Below are positions 1-6,965 of a stretch of 10,392 nt of DNA, in pieces; the stretch's first letter is position 1, and each line of letters starts with the position of its first letter. The DNA is from Alphaproteobacteria bacterium (GTDB lineage Bacteria > Pseudomonadota > Alphaproteobacteria > VGEJ01): positions 1 through 10,392 of the forward strand of contig VGEJ01000062.1 in the NCBI GenBank assembly GCA_016869335.1, read 5' to 3'. The position numbers and the translations under genes were made by a program. Under the pieces are notes generated by a model. It had not been told where the DNA came from and searched no databases. It saw nothing but the letters and a program-made list of their open reading frames with translations.

Positions 1-267
1 CGAGTTAGAGGAGGGGTCGGCTCGCTACTCGTGGACCATCGCGTTCTCGGAAGCAGGGCGGAAGCAGGCGGAAGCAAATCGGGCCTCTCGCTGTCGCTGC
101 GAGGCGCGCGCCCGCCGCGTCAAAAAAGGGGGTGCCGTTCTTTCTGGGACTCCTGCCCTGCCCGGACCGCAGTGCTTCCCCCTTACCTCGGGAAGGGACG
201 CGGACGCTGGGCTGGGCGCGAGTGCCGCATCGCGCCCTCGGGCCGCTTTGCCGCCGAGTTCCAAGGC
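1..267. other. Region without a supportable gene
   Basis: The plus-strand frame of the downstream HD-GYP gene stays open across this stretch, right to the window edge. However, from about 31 to 220 its third codon positions carry many A/T bases, unlike the strongly GC3-biased part from about 220 onward. The translated stretch is rich in Arg, Gly and Ser and shows no domain. It holds a triplicated 8-mer (48-76) and a small inverted repeat, CTTCCC at 175-180 pairing with GGGAAG at 190-195. The GAGGAGGGG at 8-16 resembles a ribosome binding site but lies about 14 nt from the only nearby GTG (31), too far to be convincing. I read it as intergenic or decayed DNA. Confidence 0.5.
48..76 (+). repeat. 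Three short direct repeats of CGGAAGCA
   Basis: The 8-mer CGGAAGCA occurs at 48-55, 59-66 and 69-76, separated by three and two bases, giving an imperfect tandem unit of 10-11 bp. Because the period is not a multiple of three, it does not look like a protein repeat. No function is evident; it could be a slippage product or a small binding-site array. Confidence 0.45.
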
Positions 268-909
268 GTGATCGACGAGGGCCAGGCCTTCAGGCGCGAG
301 CGGCTCGGCATGATCGATTTCCCGAGCCTGCAATCGCGGGAAGGCGCGTTCCACCACAACGAGGCGGTCGCGGCCTATGCGCTGGCGCTGCTGCGCGCAG
401 CCGCCCGGGCGGGCACGCTCGACGGGTCCGGCGCGGTGGACGAGGCATCGCTGCTCGCGGCCGCCCTGCTGCACGATGTCAGCAAGGACACGATCGATGC
501 GGGCCGTATCAACGCGGTCGGGCTCGATGGCGCCAAGTGCGACCGGCTGCGCGAGGACCTGCGGGCGGGAACGCTCTCGATCCTCGATCAGGTCGGCTTT
601 GCCGAGGCGACGCCGGTGATCGACCGCCTCTACCGGTTCGAAGCGAACGGCGGTGCCGGCACGCCGGCCGAAGTGCTGGGCGATTCCGTGCTCCTGCCGA
701 TCGCCGCCCCCGACATCTACGATGCGATGACCGCGCCCAAGTTCTACAAGGGCACCTCGTGGTGCATCTCCGGCGCGCTCGGCGAGTTGCTGCATCTGCC
801 GGCGTGCGCCGCGAGCGTGCGCCCGCTCATCCAGGCCTTCATCGATCTGATGCGCCCGGCCGACTTCTCGCCCACCCCGCGGCGCGAGTCAGGGGTCATC
901 ATCCGCTAG
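268..909 (+). CDS. Degenerate HD-GYP domain protein
   Basis: Residues are counted from the GTG at 268 (213 aa). The protein aligns with the HD-GYP class of metal-dependent phosphohydrolases, which usually hydrolyse cyclic-di-GMP. Visible landmarks are a His pair near residues 29-30, the HD dyad with following Lys (ALLHDVSK, about 69-73), and DIYDAMT (about 149-155), matching the family's DxYDAxT. The hallmark HHExxDGxGYP is replaced by RFEANGGAGTP (about 123-133). Both histidines are lost, the Asp is Gly and GYP reads GTP; the His-rich element between HD and GYP is also not seen. Catalysis is therefore doubtful, and a regulatory or signal-binding role is possible. There is no receiver or sensor domain. 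The start is unresolved: GTG 268 and ATG 310 both lack a good ribosome binding site, and coding-like codon use begins near 220. It may be a full small protein or an N-terminally truncated remnant. It converges on the oxidoreductase gene ending at 1027. Confidence 0.62.
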   Translation: MIDEGQAFRRERLGMIDFPSLQSREGAFHHNEAVAAYALALLRAAARAGTLDGSGAVDEASLLAAALLHDVSKDTIDAGRINAVGLDGAKCDRLREDLRAGTLSILDQVGFAEATPVIDRLYRFEANGGAGTPAEVLGDSVLLPIAAPDIYDAMTAPKFYKGTSWCISGALGELLHLPACAASVRPLIQAFIDLMRPADFSPTPRRESGVIIR

Positions 910-924
910 TGCCGTGTTGCATAA

Positions 925-937
925 ACGCCAGAGGCGT
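925..937 (-). terminator. Weak terminator-like hairpin at the end of the minus-strand operon
   Basis: On the minus strand ACGCC-TCT-GGCGT forms a 5-bp stem with a 3-nt loop, followed by TTATG. It lies about 90 bp beyond the stop of the FAD oxidoreductase gene and between two convergent genes, where termination is expected. The stem is short and the T tract poor, so this is only a candidate. Confidence 0.25.
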
Positions 938-944
938 GCCGTAG

Positions 945-984
945 CTCGCGGGCGAGGGAAGCGAGCGTCTCGAAGGATGAGGCC
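945..984. repeat. Possible half of a dispersed palindromic repeat
   Basis: The segment contains CTCGC-GG-GCGAG (945-956) followed by GTCTCGAAGGATGAGGCC (967-984). From general knowledge, the second string resembles one arm of short palindromic elements common between genes in Bradyrhizobium-like and related alphaproteobacteria, whose other arm reads roughly CCTCATCCTTCGAGAC. The matching second arm is not seen here, so this would be a decayed copy. The location in a convergent intergenic gap fits such elements. Confidence 0.35.
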
Positions 985-1026
985 CGCGCCGCGGATCTGC
1001 GCTGTCGGGTACTAGGCCGGACCACG

Positions 1027-2745
1027 TTATTTCTTCGTCCGGCTGCGCGAGACGCGCGCGGTCAGGGGGCGCATCGCCTTGCTCCGCGCCACCTTGTAGC
1101 CGATCCGCCGGCCGAGGTCGGTCTGCACCATGCGGTCGATGAAGCTCTTGTGGACGCGGGGTCCCGACCGGTTGGTGTCCTCGGCCGCGGCCTGCCCGGT
1201 GATGTCGGCCAGCACGACGTGCGCGGCATTGTGGCCCGGCGCGCCCATCACGCCGCCGCCCGGGTGCGTTCCGGCGCCGCACAGGTAGTAACCCGGCAGC
1301 GGCGTGCGGTAGTGCCCGAGCGCCGGGAGCGGCCGCGAGGAATAGAGCTGCGGCAGCGTCATCGCAGTGTGGAAGATGTTGCCGCCGGTGATGTTGTACT
1401 CGCGCTCGAGGTCGAGCGGCGTGATCACCGCGCGGCCGAGGATGTGGTCCTTGATGTTGGGAGCGTAGCGGCACAGCACCGCGATGACCTTATCGCCCCA
1501 CGCCTCGCGGTAGCTGTCCCAGGTGCCGCGGGCGAGCTCGAAGGGGGTGTGCTGCACCCCGACCGTCAGGGTGTGCTTGCCGGCCGGCGCCAGTGTCGGG
1601 TCCGTCACCGACTGGGTGATGACCTCGATCATGAAATCGTCCGGGATCTCGCCCTTGCGCTGGGCGGCGAACGCCATCTCGAAGTTCTCGGTCGAGGCGC
1701 CGAGCATCTGGTGGCCGCGATGCTGCGGGCCGGGCCGGGCATCCGCGAAACCGACGTAGTGCGGCAGCTCGTCGACAAGGAGGTGCACGCGGGCCATGCC
1801 GCCGCGGTTGTCGATCGCCTCGACCGCGCGGCGAAAGCTACGATCGAGGTGCTGCGGCTCGACCAGCTTGAGCAGCGAGCGCTTGGGATCGGCGTTCGAG
1901 ATCACGGCATGGGCGGCGATCTCCTCGCCGCTCTCGAGCATGACGCCGCTCGCCAGGCCGTTGCGCACGATGACCCGTGCCACCGGGGCCGCGGTCCGGA
2001 TCGTCACGCCCCGCGCCTCGGCCGCGCGGGCGAGCGATTGGGTGATGCCGCCCATGCCGCCCTTGACGAACGCCCAGCGGCTCAGCTCGCCCTCGAACTC
2101 GCCCGCCGCATGGTGGCCGTAGACGTAGGACAGCCCGGGCGTCGAGGGGCCGCCATAGACCGAGACCATGCCGTAGAAGGTGAGGAAGCCCTTGATGTGC
2201 GGCGACTCGAAGTACTTGTCCAACAGGTCGTTGGTCGAGGCGAGCACGAACTCGTCGAGCAGCTCTTCCTCGCCGATCTCCTCGAAGGCGCGGAATACCT
2301 CGGAGCGGCGGGGCGGCGGCTGCATCAGCCAGGGATGCACTATCTCGCCGAAGCGGCGGTAGCGGGCGCCGAACTCGATGAATCGCTCGGCATCGCGCTT
2401 GGAGTAGCGCTCGAGCTCGCGCAGGGTGCGGTCGAGCTCCTTCCACAGGAACAGATGGCTGCCGTCGGCGAATAGCGCGAAGCCCTGGACGTCGGGCGCG
2501 AACATTTCCAGTCCGTGCTGCTTGAGCGCGAGATCGCGCACGATCTCGTCGCGGAACAGTCCCTGGACGAAGGCGCACGAAGAGAACGTGGCGCCGGGAA
2601 TTAGCTCCTCGCTAACGCAGGCGCCGCCGACCTTGTAGCGCGCCTCCAGCACGATCACCTTGCAGCCCGCCCGCGCTAGGTAGTTGGCGGCAACGAGCCC
2701 ATTGTGCCCGGCGCCGATCACCGCGACGTCGTAATGCTCGGTCAT
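1027..2745 (-). CDS. PYROXD2/phytoene-desaturase-like FAD-dependent oxidoreductase
   Basis: This 572-aa flavoprotein is of the COG1233 type. The N-terminus DVAVIGAGHNGLVAANYL gives a Rossmann dinucleotide-binding motif (G11-A-G13-H-N-G16) with the ribose-binding acid at E34 (IVLEA), then KVGGACVSEELIPG. The C-terminal FAD motif PGYYLCGAGTHPGGGVMGAP lies at about 484-503. The GHNGLVAA and GGACVSEE pattern fits the PYROXD2-like branch better than true carotenoid desaturases. The reaction is unknown; family members oxidise or isomerise C-C or C-N bonds. About 50 residues follow the FAD motif, ending in a basic tail. ATG 2745 is chosen because GGAGG (2751-2755) sits 5 nt upstream; the further-upstream in-frame start has no such support and would run into the permease gene. 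It follows the permease gene by 31 bp and is probably the last gene of the operon. Nothing in the window suggests carotenoid synthesis. Confidence 0.85.
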   Translation of the reverse strand: MTEHYDVAVIGAGHNGLVAANYLARAGCKVIVLEARYKVGGACVSEELIPGATFSSCAFVQGLFRDEIVRDLALKQHGLEMFAPDVQGFALFADGSHLFLWKELDRTLRELERYSKRDAERFIEFGARYRRFGEIVHPWLMQPPPRRSEVFRAFEEIGEEELLDEFVLASTNDLLDKYFESPHIKGFLTFYGMVSVYGGPSTPGLSYVYGHHAAGEFEGELSRWAFVKGGMGGITQSLARAAEARGVTIRTAAPVARVIVRNGLASGVMLESGEEIAAHAVISNADPKRSLLKLVEPQHLDRSFRRAVEAIDNRGGMARVHLLVDELPHYVGFADARPGPQHRGHQMLGASTENFEMAFAAQRKGEIPDDFMIEVITQSVTDPTLAPAGKHTLTVGVQHTPFELARGTWDSYREAWGDKVIAVLCRYAPNIKDHILGRAVITPLDLEREYNITGGNIFHTAMTLPQLYSSRPLPALGHYRTPLPGYYLCGAGTHPGGGVMGAPGHNAAHVVLADITGQAAAEDTNRSGPRVHKSFIDRMVQTDLGRRIGYKVARSKAMRPLTARVSRSRTKK

Positions 2746-2776
2746 GCACTCCTCCCTCGGTCCGTTGACGCGCGCC

Positions 2777-4510
2777 TCACGCCCCCGCCAGGGCCGGGCG
2801 GGCACGCACGCCGGCGCCAGCGCGCAGGATACGCGTCGCCAGCACCACGATCAGGAACGACGCAATGCCGATGCAGGTGAAGGTCGCGTTCACCGCCGGC
2901 GTGAAGCCGAACCGGAGCTGGTTCCAGACATAGACCGGCAGCGTCGGCTGCACCCCGGTGAGGAAGAACGTCACGATGATCTCATCGAATGACAGCGTCA
3001 GACCCAGCAGGGCGGCGCCGATCAAGGCGCTCGCCAGCATCGGCAGCATCACGTGGATGAACGTGCGCAACGGGTTGGCGCCGAGGTCCATCGAGGCCTC
3101 GGCGTAACTCGGGTCGAGCAGGCGCAGCCGCGCCAGAACGATCAGCATCACGATCGGCATCACGAACGTGAGGTGGCCGAGTATCACGCGGTGAACGCCC
3201 GGGCCGACGCCGAACACCTGGAACGCAACGACGAGAGCGACCCCCAGCACCACGCCGGGCAGCGCCACCGGCAGGGCGAGGGTGCCGAGGAGCACGTTGG
3301 AAAAGCGCCGCCGCCGGCCGGCGAACACGAGCGCGAAGCCCGTACCGACGACCAGCGCAATTGCCACCGTGCTGCCCGCCACGAGAAGCGAGAGCCGCAG
3401 CGCCGCGCCGATCTCGGCGTCGTCGAACAGCACCGCATACCATTCGAGCGTAACGCCGGTGAACGGCAGCGAGGGGATCTTCGAGGCGTTGAACGAGAAC
3501 ACCGCGACCGCGGCGAGCGGGGTGTAGAGGAACAGATAGGGCAGGATGAACAAGGTCCATTGCCCGAGGCGCTGCGCCCGCTCGGCGGCGGTGCGCGGCC
3601 GGCGTCCGGGGTCGAGACCGGCCCCGCCCGGTGTCGCTTCGAGGCGGCCCTCGACCCGCGCCAGGCGCGCGATCACCGCCACGAACAGCGCCACGGCCAG
3701 CAGCAGCATGATCGCCATCGCGGCACCGAGCGGCCAGTTTCCGGCGAGCCCGAACTGCGATTGGATCATCACGCCCACCATCGTGCCGTCCATTCCGCCG
3801 ACCATCGCCGGCGTCACATAGTCGGCGACCGCGATCAGGAACGCGAGCGCGAAGCCGATCGCCACACCTTGGCGCGACAACGGCCAGATCACGTGACGCA
3901 GCGTCCGCAGGCCGTTCGCGCCGCAGTCGTGCGAGGCCTCGATCAGGCTGCGCGGAATCCGTTCCAGTGCGGTGTAGGCGGTGATGAACACGTACGGGAT
4001 GGCAACGTACGTGAGGGTGAGAAACACCGTGAAGCGGGTGTAGAGGAAGGCGTCCGAGGGCTCGTTGAGCACGCCGATCTCGATCAGGAACGAGTTCAGC
4101 ACGCCGTTCTCGCCCAGCAACATGCGCCACGCGAAGACCCGGATCAGCAGGCTCACCCACAGCGGGATGATGACCAGCAGCACAGCCGTCAGCTTGTGCC
4201 GCCGGAGCTTCAGGCTGGCGAAGCAGGCCATAGGGTAGGCGATCAGGGCGGCGAGGAGCGCGGCGCCGAGCGCGGTGTATAGCGTGCGCACGATCAGCAG
4301 CCGGTAGGTGCTCGAGTCGAGCACCTTGCCGTAGTTCGCGACGGTGAACTCGCGCAGCATCACCCCGCCGTCGTTCTTCCACACGCTGGCGACGATCAGG
4401 AGCAGGTTCGGCGCGACGACGAGCAGGATGAGCCACAGGTAGATGGGAGCGATCGGGAGCACGCGGCGCAAGCGATTCTCCTGCCGCGGTGTCGAGCCGG
4501 GGCTAGTCAC
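2777..4510 (-). CDS. Fused PotB+PotC-type ABC transporter permease
   Basis: This 577-aa inner-membrane protein carries two binding-protein-dependent permease domains in one chain, where Pot systems usually have two proteins of about 270-290 aa each. The first half starts with a hydrophobic segment (about 17-42) and has an EAA loop at about 191-211 (EASHDCGANG...HVIWPL). A polar linker of roughly 30 residues (about 284-315) follows. The second half has another hydrophobic run from about 318 and a second EAA loop at about 471-491 (EASMDLGANP...HVMLPM). These loops dock on the ATPase. The order matches PotB then PotC. The start is GTG at 4510 and overlaps the ATPase stop by 8 bp (GTGACTAG). No ribosome binding site is visible before it, so translation is probably coupled to the ATPase gene. 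The next in-frame Met (residue 51) would delete the first membrane segment. Confidence 0.88.
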   Translation of the reverse strand: MTSPGSTPRQENRLRRVLPIAPIYLWLILLVVAPNLLLIVASVWKNDGGVMLREFTVANYGKVLDSSTYRLLIVRTLYTALGAALLAALIAYPMACFASLKLRRHKLTAVLLVIIPLWVSLLIRVFAWRMLLGENGVLNSFLIEIGVLNEPSDAFLYTRFTVFLTLTYVAIPYVFITAYTALERIPRSLIEASHDCGANGLRTLRHVIWPLSRQGVAIGFALAFLIAVADYVTPAMVGGMDGTMVGVMIQSQFGLAGNWPLGAAMAIMLLLAVALFVAVIARLARVEGRLEATPGGAGLDPGRRPRTAAERAQRLGQWTLFILPYLFLYTPLAAVAVFSFNASKIPSLPFTGVTLEWYAVLFDDAEIGAALRLSLLVAGSTVAIALVVGTGFALVFAGRRRRFSNVLLGTLALPVALPGVVLGVALVVAFQVFGVGPGVHRVILGHLTFVMPIVMLIVLARLRLLDPSYAEASMDLGANPLRTFIHVMLPMLASALIGAALLGLTLSFDEIIVTFFLTGVQPTLPVYVWNQLRFGFTPAVNATFTCIGIASFLIVVLATRILRAGAGVRARPALAGA

Positions 4511-5603
4511 GCAGGACCACGACGTCGTCGCTGGCGATCCCGACCGTAACCGGCTGTCCGGGCGCGAAGCGCAGGCGGCGCTTGGCCTGCACCAGGGCGG
4601 TCAAGGTGACGCCCTGGGCGGCCAAGCCGAGTTCGATGGTGTCGCCGTGGAATACCACCGAGTCGATGGTGGCCGGGAGGTGCACGCCCGCCTCCGGCAC
4701 CGAGCCGTCCTCCACCAGTTCGATCGCCTCCCACCGGATGGCGACGGTCGCCTCGCCCGGCGCCGCTTCGCCGCCGAGCGCCAGCCTCACATCGCCAGCC
4801 CGCGCCTGCCACCCGCCGGCACCACGCTCGATGCGGCAGGCGACGAGGTTCGAGCGGCCGATGAACGCCGCGACGAAACGGGTTTCGGGGCGGTAGTAGA
4901 CATCCTCGGGCGTGCCGATCTGGTCGATGGCGCCGGCATGCATCACCGCCAACCGATCCGACATCGACAGCGCCTCGCCCTGATCGTGCGTGACGTAGAT
5001 GAAGGTGATCTCGACCTCGCGCTGGAGCCGCTTGAGCACCGACTGCATCTGCTGGCGCAGGCGGAGGTCGAGCGCCCCCAGCGGCTCGTCCAGGAGGACC
5101 ACCTTGGGCCGGCCGATCAGCGCCCGGGCCAAGGCGACGCGCTGGCGCTGGCCTCCCGAGAGCTGGTGCGGCAGGCGCTGCTCATACCCCTGCATGTCAA
5201 CGAGCTCGATGAGATCGGCACTGCGCCGGGCGATCTCGCCAGCTTCCGTGCCGCGCATGCGCAGCGGGTAGGCGAGGTTCGCCGCGACAGTCATGTGCGG
5301 GAACAGCGCGTAGTTCTGGAACACGGTGTTGACGTCACGGTGGTAAGGGCGGGTCCACGTGACATCGGCGCCGTCGATGAACACCTGGCCGCTGTCGGGG
5401 ACCTCGAAGCCGGCGATCAGTCGCAGCATAGTCGTCTTGCCCGAACCGCTCGGCCCCAGCACCGAGAAGAACTCGCCGGACCGGATGTCGATGTCGACGG
5501 GGCCGAGCGCGCGCACCCGGCTCTGATCGTAGGTCTTCGACACGCGGCGAAGGCTCACGATGGGTGCCGTCGCCGGGCCGGCGTCGGCCGGTTCGGTCGG
5601 CAC
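4503..5603 (-). CDS. PotA-type ABC transporter ATP-binding protein
   Basis: This 366-aa cytoplasmic ATPase powers the adjacent importer. All nucleotide-binding elements are intact: Walker A GPSGSGKT (50-57), Q-loop Q96 in VFQNYALFPH, signature LSGGQ (148-152), Walker B VVLLDEP (168-174) with E173, and the H-loop His206 in YVTHDQ. A C-terminal TOBE-type domain (about 290-366) is typical of the spermidine/putrescine, opine and thiamine branch (MalK/PotA-like). The length is normal for the family. Start choice: an upstream ATG at 5654 would add 17 residues but lies inside a hairpin and has no ribosome binding site, whereas GTG 5603 has AGGAGGG seven nt upstream. It overlaps the permease gene by 8 bp and lies 108 bp after the binding-protein gene. 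Substrate specificity cannot be read from an ATPase. Confidence 0.9.
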   Translation of the reverse strand: MPTEPADAGPATAPIVSLRRVSKTYDQSRVRALGPVDIDIRSGEFFSVLGPSGSGKTTMLRLIAGFEVPDSGQVFIDGADVTWTRPYHRDVNTVFQNYALFPHMTVAANLAYPLRMRGTEAGEIARRSADLIELVDMQGYEQRLPHQLSGGQRQRVALARALIGRPKVVLLDEPLGALDLRLRQQMQSVLKRLQREVEITFIYVTHDQGEALSMSDRLAVMHAGAIDQIGTPEDVYYRPETRFVAAFIGRSNLVACRIERGAGGWQARAGDVRLALGGEAAPGEATVAIRWEAIELVEDGSVPEAGVHLPATIDSVVFHGDTIELGLAAQGVTLTALVQAKRRLRFAPGQPVTVGIASDDVVVLRD

Positions 5604-5610
5604 GGCGCTT

Positions 5611-5617
5611 CCCTCCT
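5611..5617 (-). promoter_or_regulatory. Ribosome binding site deciding the ATPase GTG start
   Basis: AGGAGGG on the minus strand lies seven nt before GTG 5603. It supports that start over the longer frame beginning at ATG 5654. Confidence 0.75.
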
Positions 5618-5650
5618 GGTGCACGCGATCCGGCGCGGCGCGCCCGCGGT

Positions 5651-5683
5651 CCATAGTCCGCAGCCCGCGGCCCGCGGCTATGG
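5651..5683 (-). promoter_or_regulatory. Intercistronic hairpin between binding-protein and ATPase genes
   Basis: CCATAG (5651-5656) pairs with CTATGG (5678-5683), and CCGC (5658-5661) with GCGG (5674-5677), leaving one bulged base and a 12-nt GC-rich loop. A second overlapping pairing, GCAGCC (5660-5665) with GGCTGC (5694-5699), offers an alternative fold. No U tract follows, so it is unlikely to be a full terminator. In many importer operons a hairpin directly after the binding-protein gene protects its mRNA and makes that protein more abundant than the membrane subunits. I infer the same role here. Confidence 0.4.
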
Positions 5684-5711
5684 TCGGGGCCTCGGCTGCG
5701 GGCCTTCGATC

Positions 5712-6845
5712 TCAGCCGCCCGCTTTGAACTCGTTCCAGATCTCGAGCCGCCGGTCGAAATCCTCGGGCGGCAGGAAGAACACCAGCTTATCGAAGAACC
5801 CGGGCGCGGTCTGGTCGATCACGTTGGTGTTCTTGAGGATGTCCTCGTTGATGGCTGCCGCGCGCGCGTTGTCAAGCGACAGGATGCCGTTGTTGGCCGA
5901 GAACTCGACGAACTGCTTCTGCCAGCCGAGGCTCAGGCATTCGCTGCAGAAGTCATAGGACGCCTGGCGATTGCCCCGCTCGGTGACGACGAAGTTGTCG
6001 ACCCACGAGGGCGTGCCTTCCTTGGGGAAGGTATAAGCGAAGGGCAGGCCCCGCTCGACGAGGTCGGTGACGACGGCGATGTTCTGGCAGTACCCGACCA
6101 CCGCATCGCCCGCGCCATAGATACTGGTCGCATCGTCGAAGCCTTTGGCAATGGTGCGGATCTGCGGGCGCAGCGCGAGGAGCGCCTCGCGGCACTTCTC
6201 GAACTCCGCATCGGTCAGGTTGAAGGGATCCTTGGCACCGACGTACAGCGCGATCATCGGGAACGTGACGTAGGAGTCGTCGAACATGTTCACCTGCCCC
6301 TTGTACTTGGGGTCCCACAGGACCCCCCAGCTGTCGGGGGCCGGCGTCACCTTCTCGGTGTGGTACATGAGCGGCTGGGTACCCCAGTTGTAGGGGACGC
6401 CATAGAGCTGACCATCGACCGAGTTGATCCCTTTCCAGTCGAGGCTCGCGGTGATGTTGCCGACGTTGGCGACCTTGGCGGCATCGAAGGGCGCCAGAAG
6501 CCCCGCCTTCACGTAACGCGACACCGAGCCGCTATCGACCAGGATCAGGTCGGCCTCGATCGCACCGGAGCGGGTCTTCGAGTACATCTCGTCGACCGAG
6601 CCGGTGTTGACGATATTGACCTTGACGCCGGTCTTCGCGGTATAGGCCTCGACCCACGGCGGCTCGTGGTAGGTCTCCCAGGTGAAGACGGTTATCTCGT
6701 CGGCCGCGTGGGCGCGCCGGCCGATGCTGAACGCGGCAACGCCGGCGGTTGCCGCCGCCGTCTTCAGGAAGCGCCGCCGCCCCAACGTCTTGGTGACTCG
6801 CTTGGTGTGCGGTCGACCCGCGCCGTTCACGTCACGTGTACCCAT
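5712..6845 (-). CDS. Tat-exported PotD-type extracellular solute-binding protein
   Basis: This 377-aa periplasmic receptor serves the downstream importer. A twin-arginine signal is visible: GRRRFLKTA (22-30), a hydrophobic stretch, then AHA-AD with likely cleavage after residue 48. The mature part aligns with PotD-type (cluster D) binding proteins: TWETYHEPPWVEAY (55-68), PYNWGT (151-156), PKYKGQVNMFDD (179-190), and PSWVDNF (279-285). By eye against E. coli PotD, the aromatic pair W56/Y59, the acid in FDD, and the W281-x-D283 pair are kept, while the position of PotD Glu171 appears to be Val193. An amine or other small cation is plausible, but classical spermidine binding is unproven. ATG 6845 is preferred to the adjacent ATG 6848 because GGAGG (6851-6855) is 5 nt from the former and only 2 nt from the latter. 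It lies about 120 bp after the GMC gene on the same strand. Confidence 0.88.
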   Translation of the reverse strand: MGTRDVNGAGRPHTKRVTKTLGRRRFLKTAAATAGVAAFSIGRRAHAADEITVFTWETYHEPPWVEAYTAKTGVKVNIVNTGSVDEMYSKTRSGAIEADLILVDSGSVSRYVKAGLLAPFDAAKVANVGNITASLDWKGINSVDGQLYGVPYNWGTQPLMYHTEKVTPAPDSWGVLWDPKYKGQVNMFDDSYVTFPMIALYVGAKDPFNLTDAEFEKCREALLALRPQIRTIAKGFDDATSIYGAGDAVVGYCQNIAVVTDLVERGLPFAYTFPKEGTPSWVDNFVVTERGNRQASYDFCSECLSLGWQKQFVEFSANNGILSLDNARAAAINEDILKNTNVIDQTAPGFFDKLVFFLPPEDFDRRLEIWNEFKAGG

Positions 6846-6850
6846 CATGC

Positions 6851-6855
6851 CCTCC
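6851..6855 (-). promoter_or_regulatory. Ribosome binding site choosing between tandem ATGs
   Basis: GGGGAGGG on the minus strand precedes two adjacent ATG codons. Its GGAGG core is 5 nt from ATG 6845 but only 2 nt from ATG 6848, favouring the second. The alternative changes the protein by one Met only. Confidence 0.6.
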
Positions 6856-6939
6856 CCGATCCCGGCAGCACGATTCCATGCCCACTTCGGCGCTAAACAA
6901 GCATGGCGAGCCGGAGCGGCGCAAGGAGGTTGATGGCGG

Positions 6940-6955
6940 GCCGTTGCCCAACGGC
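6940..6955 (-). terminator. Small hairpin after the GMC gene, no U tract
   Basis: GCCGTT (6940-6945) pairs perfectly with AACGGC (6950-6955) around a 4-nt loop, 10 bp beyond the GMC stop in the direction of transcription. The following minus-strand sequence is CCGCCATCAACC, with no T run, so intrinsic termination is unlikely to be strong. It could attenuate read-through into the binding-protein gene or stabilise the GMC message end. The remaining part of this 120-bp gap shows no promoter that I trust. Confidence 0.25.
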
Positions 6956-6965
6956 AGGTGGGAGG

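Noticed and set aside
1027..2745. Carotenoid biosynthesis (phytoene desaturase) reading of the FAD enzyme
   Set aside because: The family similarity is shared by many PYROXD2-like proteins, and no phytoene synthase or other carotenoid gene is nearby.
3053..4282. Plus-strand open frame of 409 codons opposite the permease
   Set aside because: The composition is dominated by Arg, Glu, His and Gln, the mirror image of hydrophobic codons on the other strand. It is a shadow of the permease.
5604..5654. Longer ATPase start at ATG 5654
   Set aside because: There is no ribosome binding site, it lies within a hairpin, and GTG 5603 has AGGAGGG at ideal spacing.
4443..6896. Plus-strand open frame of 817 codons opposite the transporter genes
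   Set aside because: It lies antisense to three genes with complete motifs. Its translation is rich in Arg, His, Asp, Gly and Ala with no domain, which is typical of an open antisense frame in GC-rich DNA.
6876..6906. CCATGC/GCATGG inverted repeat between the GMC and binding-protein genes
   Set aside because: The arms are 6 bp with a 19-nt loop and no supporting features. It is likely chance.
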